Of a DNA stretch of 64,000 nucleotides, positions 10,319 through 22,423 are shown piece after piece. Positions within the stretch are counted from its first letter, which is position 1. Each line of letters starts with the position of its first letter. This DNA comes from Clavulina sp. PMI_390. Taxonomy: Eukaryota > Basidiomycota > Agaricomycetes > Cantharellales > Hydnaceae. Position numbers and translations under genes: made by a program. Location of the stretch: assembly GCA_015039315.1 (NCBI GenBank), contig WIDE01000008.1, positions 131,722-195,721 on the forward strand, given 5' to 3'. The notes beneath the pieces were generated by a model. The model searched no databases. It was given only the letters and a program-made list of their open reading frames with translations, and was not told the DNA's origin.

Positions 10319-12604
10319 ATGAAACCCACGTCTGAAGAGCAGCCGGTTGTTGCTGACAATGAGGGGACCCCTGATGAAGGCACCCAGTCCAATGGTGATG
10401 TACAACGTATTCACCACTCTCAATTTTCTCAACCAGCTAAGCCCCTTACTCCGGTATGTCTAGGACGCACCAATAGTCTCGACGCCGGTAGCTGCGGGCC
10501 TATGTGCCTTCCTCATTGCTATCGGGATTGCTCTCGAGGTGGTTTGGTGGTACTCCAACAAGCACCATGGTATGCTCGACCTCGAACCCAGTGTGCCTGA
10601 TCTCGGAAATATCTTATCGAAATGCTCTCCATTTACTTCTCAGGTTTTGCTTCGTTTCCTTTTACCAACTTGGATCCCAACGAGGCAAAACAGTTCCTAA
10701 AGGTCTGGGCCATACTCTGAGGGCCGGGATCAGCACGCTGAATTACACGGATGTGTTTACTAGTCATTCATACCCTCACTGGTCCTGCATCCTATCGTCG
10801 TTTTGATAGGGTCTATATATCTGGAGCTGCACAGAATTCAGGTAACGACCCACTACCTTCAAAAAGGTTCGGCACTAACCCAGCCCGATCCAACTACCTC
10901 CCATCACTAGCCATTGACCCGTAACACTTCGCCTTACCAATCAAAAGAGTACGTCGACTCTACTTGCTAAATAACAGTCATCTTGAGATATGTCTCCCCC
11001 TATATCCCATCTCAGCCCAATCGCAATCCTTCCCTTGGCCATATCCCGCCGACACTGGGCTTTGGCAGTGGCGAGTGTGGTTTTCCTCTGGAGCGGAGTT
11101 TTCCACCCACTGGCTGGTGCCCTGTTCACCGTGCGACCGACTTCAACAAACTCGACAATTACCGTTGTTTCTGCGGGAAGCATTGGGTTTAATGATGTCG
11201 CATTTGGCACGCCAGCATCTTTCATATCAGCAGCGGGGGTGAGTGATCCACGCGTCCATTATCGGGGTGCAGGAGGTCCCAAATCTAATAGTCTCTTCTC
11301 TCGACTCTCAGGGAACGGATGCATTAAGTATGTTTGCTATCCTATTATTTTACCAATGTGACTCAGTGTTTGCCCAGTTTCTACTGGTAACTCCCTCCCA
11401 TCATTCGCTTTCAAGCAAAATGGCGGTGTTACAGATGGATGGACCCTCGCGCCATTTCAGGTGAATTTTGCAAAATAATCAACTCCTTCCTTGTATCTAA
11501 TGAGCTTTTATATTAGCCGTCGTCTGAAGAGTCGACGGATAGTGAAGGAACTAGTTTCATCTTCTATGAGACGGAAGCCATCCACATGGAGGTCCAGTGC
11601 AAGGCAGCGAATATCTCCAGTGTTACCCAAGGCACCTCTGGTGCATTCGCATTCACGGCCAGTCTATCATCGTCATGTACGACTACATTCAATGGCACCG
11701 TCTCCACCAACTTCACTTCATGGCAGGGTCTGATGGCCGCAGCAGATCCTTCTTGCATCAATGGTATCAACCCCAACGTCTCAACTCCCACAAATCTTCC
11801 CGTCGAAAACTATCCCTTCATCATTGGGTTCTCCGCCAATCGTACTGCCGCCAGTGCCGCGTTTTGCTATGCAACGCAGGACGTATGGAATGGCTTGGTG
11901 GCATTTGATTATGGAGCCAAGAGTATTGCTAACATCACAAATTTGCATCAGATCCAGAACCACTCTATTCAGGGCTATGCCATCAATGGGTACGCTTACA
12001 TCGAATCTCACGTACCTTTTCCTAATTTGATGTAATTTCATACATATAGCGTCGAATTTTCTGACTCATTTGCTGAAGGGACAATCGCTCAAGCTGTCGG
12101 TCTCGCCGTTGGAGATGCTATCCTCATTAACGCTGGAAAGTACAATTCATCGCTTGGCCCTGGCGTCAATCAACAAGAACAGAACCAGGTCATTGCTGCT
12201 GCGGGCTCAGATTTTATCAGGCTGGTCGAAAACGCTTTAGTATGTGTCTTGGAGGACTCAAAACCTTTTGATTCCTTTCTAATCCTGGCATTCTATAGCT
12301 CGTCTATTTGCTGTCGGCGGCTGGAAGGATCTTTGTCCAGAGCACAACAGTTAAGGGGCAAGCGCTCTTCGAGTTCCAACAAGCCAGGTTGTTTGCCTAG
12401 TGAGTAACAATAGATTGTCGCTTCAAGCATGTTCCCGTGTATAATGGGTCCTTCTGATCTCTCTACAGCGCTCCTGCTGTCCATACGCTCGCGGTCCTCT
12501 GCATCGTCAGCGCCTTCCTTTTCGCGTTTGCCTTCATGTGGCACGGACGGGAAGTCCGCGAGTTTGAACTTTCTGACCACACCGATGACGCTGAAAAAGC
12601 GTGA
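10319..12604 (+). CDS. DUF3433-type integral membrane protein
   Basis: Function unknown in the family. The start ATG gives a short acidic N-terminus. After an inferred intron (about 10406-10468) a membrane segment reads VAAGLCAFLIAIGIALEVVW, followed by PSVPDLGNILSK. A second membrane unit is SLVLHPIVVLIGSIYLEL, a third WALAVASVVFLWSGVFHPLAG ending in LFTVRP, typical of these proteins. Then comes a long N-glycosylation-rich extracellular part (many N-x-S/T, such as NISS, NGTVS, NFTS, NITN, NHSI) and a last helix near 12478-12540 with a short acidic cytosolic tail. The 3' half (11060-12604) reads cleanly through regular introns. Between about 10660 and 10990 the frame holds stops that need unusually short introns or mean decay. 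Confidence 0.6.
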
Positions 12605-14450
12605 TGGTGTGGGGTGCATAGCTTGGTAGTTCTGTTTTGATGGTGCTGAGATGATACCGTTCTCATGTTTCTGGCTCATGAGCACATACGAGTAATATTG
12701 TCTTCCCAGTATACCCTTTTGATGATGACCATACTTCATGTCCCAATGGCACACTGTCGAAAATTTTCGAGGAGCAAGAGGTGATACGCTGTTAACACAG
12801 ATGTTCGTTAGTGATTGACTGGGTAGCAGTTCGGAGAGTGGAGGTAGATAGCCAAAAGGATCCCTACTCGCGAGTTCATTGTTCGTAGCGCCGTTAGTTC
12901 ATCACAGGTGCTGAGCTAGTGATGAGAACTGGCAAAGCTGATATCATGCTCTCAGTTGCGGCAAGTCAAAACGTAGGATAAGCCGCCGAGTGTCAAAAGG
13001 GCAAGGTTCAAAGAAGGGCGAGATGCTAGCAAATCAGTCTCGTGCAGCTCGCGCGAACAGAAGAAAAACAAGGAGGCCGGTATCGAAGAGCCTTCACAGA
13101 TGTAAAATGTCCAGAGTCTAAATGTGCGAAGACCCCAGATATCTTACGGAGAATCCGATGAGACCGTTGAGGTGTCCCATTCATCGGCAGGTTTGATCTT
13201 GAGACCTGGTAGGTTTTATGAGGGAAGGGTCACACTTAACAAGATGGCAAGTGAGCGTTTGCTCTATGAGGTTTTCAGGCCAAAAATTACCAGGAGTTGA
13301 ATGCTCTCAGATCGCCTAATAGTACTCAGACTGAAGATCGAGAAGTCAACCACAACTTAATCGCTTAGGATCGTAAAAGGTGCCAGAGATCGAGGAAGCC
13401 GAACGAGAATCACTTAGATAGCGTACTGAGCAGCGTCGCAACGGCGGCCCAGAAAATGAAGAGTAGTCGAGGTGGTGATGGAAGGATGAGTGTCACTAGC
13501 TCGGAATCGCCTCAGGTGTCAACGCTCCTACGGCCAGTCGTAACAGTATGAGTCCACCCCAGCCTGGAGAGCTCCTTAGGGTTAGGAGGATACGATGTGA
13601 TGAAGAGCCGGGGGGCAGCCAAGCGAAACAAGGTCGGCTTCTCGAAGAGAGTTGGCTGCTGGAGTCGCCCAAGAAGAAATGCGATGCCAGCGAAGTCGTG
13701 GCAGTGGCGCAGACCCAGGTAGTAGTGGTAGAGGAAATTGTGGAGCGAGGAAGTGCCGTGGGCTGTGGCCTGGGGGAGTCGAAGGGTGGGCTGAGGAGGA
13801 GGGGGAGAGAGGTCAGCGAGCGAGAGTGATGGGGAGATTGGCTCGTTGGCAAAATGGAGCCTTTTTTAAGGCAGTTCTCACCCCAACGGCGGGAGGTTTC
13901 AGAACATTCAGGCTCCACGTGGAAAGGTGAGACGGGTGAATGACACCACGAACGCGGGTATCAGAGCCATTCCGCACCAACATCGCCAAACAATCTTAGA
14001 ACCGTGGTATCGGCCATTGCGTAACCCAAGGGAGGGCAGACAGTGTCTTAATTACTTGGAAGATACTGCTGCCTGATGCCAGTCATTGAATCCGAAATAA
14101 CCTTGTAAAGGCGGAAGTCTCGCCAATTTTCTATGATTGCCTCAGATCTCTAAACTGCATCATCAGTGGCATCGCGTCATGAATATGATTGATTGTGAAA
14201 TAACGTAGCAGTGAAATAAGATACTGCACAGTAGTCAGCAGCTAACGCGATTTGATGAGGTATGGAATCAGGAAAAGCTCTATAACGCAAACTGTGGGCA
14301 TCAACAAAGGAGATGAAAGGATAGGGATATCAAGGAGCGACGATGGGAAGGATAACAATCAAAATAAGACGATTGGGCAATTAGTTGAGTCTATCTATCT
14401 ATGTCTATGGCTCACCAGCCAAATGGTCCATTTCCACATATACAGGTACA
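12605..14450. other. Gene-poor stretch, 1.85 kb
   Basis: No gene could be supported on either strand. Around 13500-13920 both strands stay open: a 140-codon minus-strand frame and a 93-codon plus-strand frame, in a purine/pyrimidine-skewed segment. Neither resembles a known domain. A short CTAT run occurs at about 14391-14402. The region separates the DUF3433-type gene from the converging NADH dehydrogenase gene. Confidence 0.35.
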
Positions 14451-17111
14451 CTACTCTCGGCTCGTGTCACTAGAGAAATTTGATGGGAAAGTATCATTCA
14501 TGAGCGACATCGAGCGTGTTGAGGAATCCGGGGGAGATGCTTACCGTCCAAAGAGTTTGACCTTGAGCCAGTCATTGAGAACAAGGAAGCGGTTTCGGAG
14601 GGAGAACAAGTTGGAGACATATGCACTCCTATAGAAGATTAAGCACAACGGGTACACATAATTAGATCACCCGTTCTAGGGCCAAAATTAAGGGGAGAAG
14701 GCACAACGAACCTCCAGAACAAGAATGTGGCCACACCACCGCTAGCGAAGTTTCCATTGAAGAAGGGGAGATCTGCGATGGCCTTCTCACTGCCAATGTA
14801 CGCGAGCGAGCCCTGGTGCGAGTAGTGGAAGGGGCGGGCCTTGGCGAGTTTGTTGATCTGCTTGACGCAGCTCTCAATCTCCTCGGGTGACGAGTTGGCC
14901 TGGGCACGCAGAGCCCTGAGCTTGTCCTCGTAGTTTTCCTTCTTGGCGATTTGTGTCAGCTGACGGGCAAGGTAGGTCCCTTGTTGAGAGGCCACTTGGG
15001 CGGTGGGGGCGTAGGTCGTTGCGGTGCACTATCAAGGAGACGACGGAGCAATCAGTGGTGGCTCCCATAAGCCTTGAGAGAAATTAGGCAACTCACGTCA
15101 CCCCTACAGAGTCCGAATACGTGAGCTCAACAGATCCACCTCGTTCAAGGACAGTAAGGCGACTTACAGAGCAAAGATTCCGTCAGTACCCTTCAGTTGT
15201 AGGAACTCGTCCACATCGAGTCCGCGCTTATTTGACTGAGCAGCGCCAATCTTGGCCATCAGGTTCCTTGTCAAAGGCCGACCAACATTGCCCTATTATA
15301 AAGCCAAAGTTGTCATTGAGATGAGGCTGTCTAAGAACAGACGCAATATGAGGTCGAGAGAAGAGACTTACAGCAGCCCAGACAAGAACACCGAAAGGAA
15401 TCTCGACAAGCTCTTTCTTCTCATTCTGGACAATCACGGATTGCTCTTTGATCTCTTTGACCATTGTCCGTGTGAGAATGTTGATCTTGTTCTCCTTGAA
15501 CGTAGACTCAGTGTAAGAGATCAGTTGCTGTTGCGGAATACGATCGAGTGACGTCAGCGAAAAGTACTGCTAGGAGTAATGAAGAAACTCTAACCTTGGA
15601 GAACATGGGCAAGACATTGGGGAGAGCCTCGATCAAAGTGACGCGGACTTTGTCGGCCAGTTCTACGCAAGCATTTGAGCAAGAATATGGTACATGTACT
15701 TGTGGAATGGATCGTACCAGGGTACCAGTTCTTGAGATCATCAACAATGAAGTCGTGCAGTTCTCCGCTCTAACACAAGGACAATGAGTGGGTAGACAAT
15801 TGATATTGGGTCTTGGGTCTTACAAGCTCGACACCAGTCGGACCACCACCAACGACGACTTTGTAAGAAAACCTCAGTAAGCAGAGCTAGGATGAGGCTG
15901 ACAGTTTGACAGAGAGTCATACCCATATGGAGCAGACGGTCAACGTCGACCTGAGAGTTGGGATCCTCGAATTCCACAGCAGCAGACTCAATACCTACAT
16001 ATTGAGTAGTGTGACTGTCAGATTTGACCACCACCAAGCTGGGGAGAGTTCAAACGACTTACAATCCATGACCGATTGGCGAAGCTAACAGAAGGAATAA
16101 ATTTCCGCATTGTCATTGGGCGGTGAGTGAGATGATGGAGCGCGAGAAGGCGGGGCGATCAACCAAATGCGGTAAAGGCCCGGAAGGCAAGACACACCTT
16201 TTCAGCATCTCGCAATTCCTTCATGAAACACGAGTGTTCCTTTACGCCAGGAATGTTGAATGTCTGAGTTTCAGCGCCAACAGCATAGACGAGGTAGTCA
16301 TAGCGGATGGTGCCTTCGCTTTGTTTGCCCTTGATTGGTGAGGTGTCTGTGGAGCCACACGAAAGTGGAAAAAGTAAGGTTCCCAGGATACGCGTGTTAG
16401 TAGAGCAGAAAAGAGAACGAACCCTTGAATGTAACCGTCTTGTTGACAGGCTAGCAGAAGAAGACTTGGCATTAGGGCGCATAATGAGTAGGACGATTTG
16501 CCAATAGGAAAACATACATCGACGTCGGTGGCTTCGGCCTCATAGACGTGCACAGCACGACCCTTATGGCGAGTGATATAACGAGTTGGCTGGATGATCG
16601 AGCGAGCGTCAAGAGTACCGATGGCGACCGAAGGCAAGAGCGGGGTGAAGAGGAAGTAGTTCCGAGGGCTAATGACGACCTGGAGTGGAGGTATTTGAAT
16701 AAGATAAAGAACGATAACCCTGAGGGATTTATGGGTGGTACGTACGACGTTGTAGTCCTCGTTGTCGATAGATTTGAGCAGACTAGTAGCACCCCAACCG
16801 CTTCCAAGGACCACAATTGTCTTCTTCTCCGGGTCGAATGGCTGCTGAGGACCAGGTGTGCGGTCCTTGTATGAGAGGTAGACGAACAGCCCGCCCGTTC
16901 CGAGGATAGTAACGAGGGTAACCCGGCCAGTTGTCTGCAAGAATCGGCGCCAACGCGAGAGTTGGGGGACGCTGTTGACTGCCGCTGTCGAATTAGCGCG
17001 GACTCCAAGAGCCGCTCCAGATAGCTGGAAGCGAGCCGACGACGCCGTTGGCCCGGCGAATGGGCGGGCTAGAGGCGACAGTCTTGCCCCATTGCGGGCA
17101 AAAATGCGCAT
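14451..17111 (-). CDS. Alternative (type II) NADH:ubiquinone oxidoreductase
   Basis: Oxidises NADH with FAD and passes electrons to ubiquinone at the mitochondrial inner membrane without pumping protons. The N-terminus is an Arg/Ser/Ala-rich presequence (MRIFARNGARLSPLARPFAG), then one hydrophobic segment (VTLVTILGTGGLFVYLSY). The FAD-binding motif IVVLGSGWGATSLLKSI follows, then PRNYFLFTPLLPSVAIGTLD, and the NADH-binding motif VVVGGGPTGVELAGEL is encoded near 15830-15870. After that come VWAAGNVGRPLTRNLM and the C-terminal SLAYIGSEKAIADL. The last exon is tiny: after an intron at about 14470-14551 it adds only the end of LFGRDTSRE. With a single anchor and FAD domain it fits the Nde1/Nde2 external group; internal versus external cannot be settled from sequence alone. 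Confidence 0.9.
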
Positions 17112-17527
17112 ACTTTGCGACACTAGAGGCAAGAAATGAGTTTTGGAGCAAAATTTCGCCGCATTATCAACTTGAGGGTCCACTGACGTCGTGCAAACGT
17201 GGCCATGGCCAAGGATTACCTGGAAAATTGAACCGATGGACAAGCACAAAAGATCGAGAGCATTAGATTATTTCCTCTGAGTGGCTGGGTGCGTATCAAT
17301 CCGAGGAACAAACGTACTTTTGCAAGGAGGGAGGTCCAAACGACGGCAAAGCGATAATAATTTGAGACGCCTTTTCTGACGGGCAGTTGCCGGCGGATCC
17401 GCCGGCCCCAATTCAGTTCCAGAGTCGAGTATAATCTCGGCATCGGGCTCTCGCCTCCATCACTGAACGGGACCCGTGCGGTACTGCGAGTGGACTGCGA
17501 ACGCAAGAGACAGCGCAGAGAACGCAA
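17112..17527. promoter_or_regulatory. Divergent promoter region, NADH dehydrogenase / Zn2Cys6 regulator
   Basis: 416 bp between two divergent ATGs. It contains a GC-rich inverted element near 17388-17408 (GGCGGATCCGCCGGCC) with a perfect GGCGGATCCGCC palindrome, which could be a protein-binding site. No TATA box is clear. Confidence 0.35.
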
Positions 17528-20500
17528 ATGGACCTGTGGACACCAACTCCGATTCCAAAAAAGCGCACCAGTCGAGCCTGTGACGTCTGCCGGCGGAAAA
17601 AGGTGTGTGGATGAGCTCACGATCCCTCGGCATCGAGTCGGTCCACTTTCGGAAATCCCAAACTCACCTGTCCCCTCCCCATGTCCCGTCCACAAAAAGA
17701 TACGCTGTGATGGTGCAGACAAGCCTGACAACCGCTGTAGCAGCTGTGTCAGCCACAACATCGAATGCACCTATGAATCGTGCGTTTGTCTCTGCCCCCT
17801 CTCGCAAGACTAAATACATCTGACTCACTTTGCAAATATTCTGCGTCTGCTGACATCATAACGGCCGCCGTCACTGCCGTCCCTCAACGTCGTCGTGGGG
17901 GTGATCACTGCAGGCATAATCAGCGGGCTGCGAGCGGAGCGCATGGCGGCGCCCTTACTCTGGAGGAGCGTCTGCTCGAGATGGAGAACAAGTTGAAGAA
18001 GGTAAGTTTGTGTCATGGCCCAGCAAATATATGTTTCCGCTCCGAGTGGGTGCAAGCCGTCCCCTCTCGCCACACGACCTTCCGTGTTTTCCCTTTCTTT
18101 TTCTCACTGAACCACCCGATCAACTAACTCTTTTACGGCAATGACGATCACAGGCCAATCAGGAACCTTTTCCAGCGATGCTCTCTGCCATCTATCCAAA
18201 TACCCACCGCGTCGCATCGTCAACAGCAGAAGAGCTCGAACAATATGGCATCCCCGAGCTCTCGAAACGTGTCGATGAAATGTCTTTGGTTGCTGATCAA
18301 TCCTTCCTTAAACACTATCATGGTACGCCGGCGCACGCCACTTGTGATTACATTTCCATTCGGCCACTCATTCCGACCAACTGGGCGCATTGCTTCCCCA
18401 ATCCGCTATGCAGGTCGTTCATCAACGTTCAGTTACTATATGCTTGCCAAGCTTCTGAAGCGGGAGGATGGCAAAGGCTTCAGCGAAGCCCCTCATCGAT
18501 GGAAGCACAGGCGTGAGCGCTTCTGGCAGGACCGCGAGGTGACTCAATCGTCGTTGCTCATAACATACACTTCATCGCGGCATTGTCTTACTAATATCTT
18601 TTTCTCCACATACGATTCATTTGGATTCTCCGACGACAGAAACGAACATCTATGCCGAAAAAGATCGTTCGACCGTCTGAGGCTGCCTTCCCAGCCGAGG
18701 AGCTGGCTCGCAAGCTTATCGACAACTTCTTCAACAACAGGAACAGCATGCTCACCTACATCCTCGACAAGGAGGAATTCTATAGGCGCTATGCCAACGG
18801 CGACCACCATCGCGAAGACGACTATGCGGCGTTACTCCTCATGGTCTTCGCCATCGGCTCCCGATTCACCCGCAAATCCGACCCTGCAACCTACAAACAG
18901 CATGACGACGTGCTCACTGCTGGAGACGGATACATTGAACTCGCAGAGCCATACTACCGCATGTTCCAAAGCCCTGTGACACTTGAAGAGTTGCAAGGAA
19001 TGTCGATGCTAGGTTTCTTCCAATACCTCAGCGGGAGATCGCATCCTGCCTGGATCATAGTAGGGATCGTTCTTCGCCTTGGATTTGACGTTGGCGCACA
19101 TCGCAAAAGACCCGAAACGACGACAAAACAAGCGGAGTACTGGAAGAGGACATTCTGGTATTTGTTCCCTGTTTAGGCCTCGTGCAACTGCTCACTATGT
19201 TAATTCTCTTTCTTGTCACTCTCTCTGCGTGCGTATTGCGGCCGACACAGGATTGCATACCTTTCCGATATCATGTCTAGTTGTGCCCTCGGCCGTACGT
19301 CGGCATGTAGTTTCCACGAGTAAGATTCTATTGTGCTGCACTTGCAATCCTACTCACCCTGGTCGTATCTTCTACTAGCTTTGATCTCGATTTCCCGGCC
19401 CCGATTGAGGGTGAGGATGCTCCATTGGATGCCTTCCGAGCGCATCTGGAACTCGTCAGAATCATGGATTATACAATGCGGGCACTTTATTCTATCAAGA
19501 AGCCCTACATGCTCGAGGGCCTGTTGAAGGAGGAGTACGACCAAACTCTCGTAGCTGAACTTGGTGCGCTGTTCTCCGTTTGAGTCCATCTAGGTGCTAC
19601 AGCGTCTCACAATTCCGCTATGGGTGATATCAATTTGCAGATTCGGCGCTGAACGAATGGTTTGAAAACATCCCAGAACATCGTATGTAATGCAGTGAAA
19701 GCATGAGATTTAGGCGCTCCTGACTTACATATAACATCTTCTCCCTTTTGATTCACTATCCGATAGTACAATGGGATCCTGAGCATCCCCCTACCGGAGA
19801 CAATCTTGAGCTCTCTGTCCAACTCTACATCAATGCGTACAACATCTCTCAGCTTATCCATCGCCCCTTCATTCCTGCTCCAGGCACGACATCCAAGCTC
19901 GCCATCCCTTCCCTCGCCATCTGCACACGAGCAGCACGGGCATGTAGCAATATTCTCAACGTCGCGCGAATCCACAAGCTGACATTGCTACCCGGGACAA
20001 TACCGAGCGCGTTCGCGAGCTCAATCACACTAATTATTAGTGCTTGGAGCGCCCTTCGGGGTGGTAGCAAGTTGAACTACAACACACATATCCTGGACGT
20101 GGATAAATGCCTTAGGTATATGATGCTTGTGGAAGATGTGTACCCGATTGCGGGTAGGCAGGTGTACGTTTGAGCATTTCCATCCCTCCACGTCACTGTA
20201 TAGTAACTAACTTTTTATTGCAGAGATATTCTCCGAGAAATTGCAGATCTGGCCGGGATGGATCTTGCAGAAGATGTAGACTCTCCGCCTAGTCATAAAC
20301 GCCATCGAGATGACGAGGACGAGGGGAAGCACCGCTCTAATCCGTCGTCGCCCACTGGGCCTTCTTCGGGGACATTCTCATCACAACGTTCTGCCACGCA
20401 AACTGCTGGCGCAAGAGGTGGTCATGGGGCAACTGCAAAGCCATCCACTTCCCCACCGCCACCCTATCCTCGCTCGACTCTCCCTCTATCTCCGACTACA

Positions 20501-21893
20501 TCTTCATCATCTGGAGTATTCCCAGCGTTCTTGAGCACCACCTCACCCTCCGCCGCATCTGCATCTACTTCCACATCCACCTCAACCTCACCACCTCCTC
20601 CTATACGGTTCAACCAGGCTGCACTGGCTGGTGTCGCTCCTCCACCATCGCTCGATCTCCAGGAAGCATTCGCCTTTGGCGCGCGGGGATCTGGATCGGG
20701 AGCAGTGGGGACAGGGATGGGCACTGGTGACTTGTCGTATCTCGATTCCAGTGCTATGGGATTCGGGACCAGTGGTGATGCACTGATGGGAGATTTGGAT
20801 CTGAACAGCACCCATGCGATGACGTGGGATCCCGCAACGCTGGCTGCCTTCGCTGCCAATGGGAGCAACGATAATCCCGTCGGAGGTGAAGGGAGTGGTG
20901 CTGGGACGCTGTCACCGCCCCAGTCACAACCGCCGTTGACAAGCTCCGATGTTGGCAGTGGTGCCAATGTTTGGCCGCTACCTCAGTCCAATGCTGCCAA
21001 TAGCACTGGAACGGCAGCGGCCGCAGGATATGCGGGAGCTAACCTTGGGTTAGGTGGATTGTACGGTGGTGGACAAGGTGCTTACTTGCCTGCACCAACA
21101 GGAGATTCCCCTCCGTCGATCCAGGGTCCCGCTCATGCACAAGAAGCATTAGGGCTGTGGGCATTTGCGCCGCCTACATTCGAGTGAGTTGCTGTTTTTT
21201 TATCACTGTCTTTTTTTTCTCGATTGCTTCCTTCGATCTGGGGCTTGCATGCACCCTTTTTGATATTCGAGTGAAGGCCAAGGACCTTGGCTAGTTTTTT
21301 GGGTGTACCTGCCTTGCTTTCCGCTGTGTTCCCTGTCAGATTTACGAGAGAGCTCTTACTGACCCTGCCTGTGTTCCTTTTTGTCACATTCCGTGCTGTG
21401 TCGAACACACTTTGTATTTGAACATGCACACATCCGCCCTCCACTCTGCCTTTCTTCTAACGCGCGGGTCTCCTGCGCGTGCCTGTTGCTGCTCATCGGT
21501 TATCTGGTGTCACCGCTCGTGGCTGCGCGCTCCACATCGGCATCGTTGTGCCTCGCTCTCGATATGCGATTGGGTGTTGCTCGACGGGGTGAAACCTGCT
21601 GCGGCAACCGCATCTACCCAACTAACCGCCGCTCGCTCGCGCGCAAACGTCATGCGGATATGTCTCACGGTGCATATGGCGCGATGTCGCGTGAATCTAG
21701 ATGGGAGCAGTGGGGCACGATGATCGACTCGATCAACCAGTTTACGGACGGCAGTGGTGGTGGGGCCGTTCCTGGCGATGGCGGCGCCGCAGGGGATGGG
21801 GCAGATAATGCGAATGGAGGACAACTGGATGTGTTAAATATGGCGCTGGGTTCGGGCAGTGAGAACTATGGAGGGTATCTGAACCAGCCGTAA
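17528..21893 (+). CDS. Zn2Cys6 fungal transcription factor with long low-complexity C-terminus
   Basis: The start ATG leads to KKRTSRACDVCRRKK; after an intron (about 17602-17699) IRCDGADKPDNRCSSCVSH and NIECTYES complete the six-cysteine zinc cluster. A coiled linker (LEERLLEMENKLKK) follows. The fungal_trans homology region holds FFNNRNSMLTYILDKEEFYR, SPVTLEELQGMSMLGFFQYL, FDLDFPAPIEGEDAPLDAF and QLIHRPFIPAPG. The C-terminal 300 residues are Ser/Gly/Pro-rich and probably disordered or activating. The reading frame stops at 21187, but the stop lies inside a GTGAGT donor; removing a 517-nt intron (21184-21700) gives PPTFEWEQWGTMIDSINQF and an end at 21893, matching the usual aromatic C-terminal motif of this group. 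I prefer the spliced form. It is a distant paralogue of the regulator at 6.0-9.1 kb. Confidence 0.85.
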
Positions 21894-22423
21894 GGGGGTG
21901 GGGGAGCGATAAACCAAACCTAGATGGGGACAAGAAGCCGCCGATGTGGGGGGACTGTCCTTTTGCTTAATTTTTCTGTTTTCTTTTTTGTCGTTTGCTA
22001 TGCTACTTTTTCTCGTTTTAACTTTGCATCCTCAATTCTTTTCTTTGCCCAGTATCTAATGCATGAGAATATGATCCAGACGAGATGATCATGATTATGT
22101 GCTGATTATGATGCTGTAATGATGACTGGATTGCGGGACGTTTGCCCGTGCTTGCGAGTGCGTGCCACACTGTCCGCCTGTGACATCCGCCATCTCACTC
22201 TATTCTGTCCCGTACTGCCTGCGAGAGTTCGACCCTCCTGCCAGCCACCAGTCGACATCTGCACCTGGACTGGGCATCGCACTGCTGCCTGCCACACGTA
22301 TCCTGCTAGTACTAGCCCCCAACTCTTATTGCCTATTGCCTATTGTCTCCGAGAACGCCCACAGCAACAGCCACTGTGCAAACGACAGCGACAACGACTT
22401 TTTGAGCCCCGCCGTGTCTGATA
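21894..22423. other. Intergenic, before the G-alpha gene
   Basis: About 530 bp. It is T-rich just after the regulator (probable 3' UTR), then mixed and pyrimidine-rich. A short tandem of TATTGCC lies near 22328-22346. No gene recognised; presumably the G-alpha promoter and 5' leader. Confidence 0.4.

Noticed and set aside
13496..13918. 140-codon minus-strand frame, and a competing frame with HNFLYHYYLGLRHCHDF.
   Set aside because: Ser/Thr/Pro-rich from composition; the competing frame has no ATG and a stop just upstream. No family recognised.
20464..20967. 167-codon minus-strand frame opposite the second regulator.
   Set aside because: Shadow of the Ser/Gly/Pro-rich C-terminus of the plus-strand gene.
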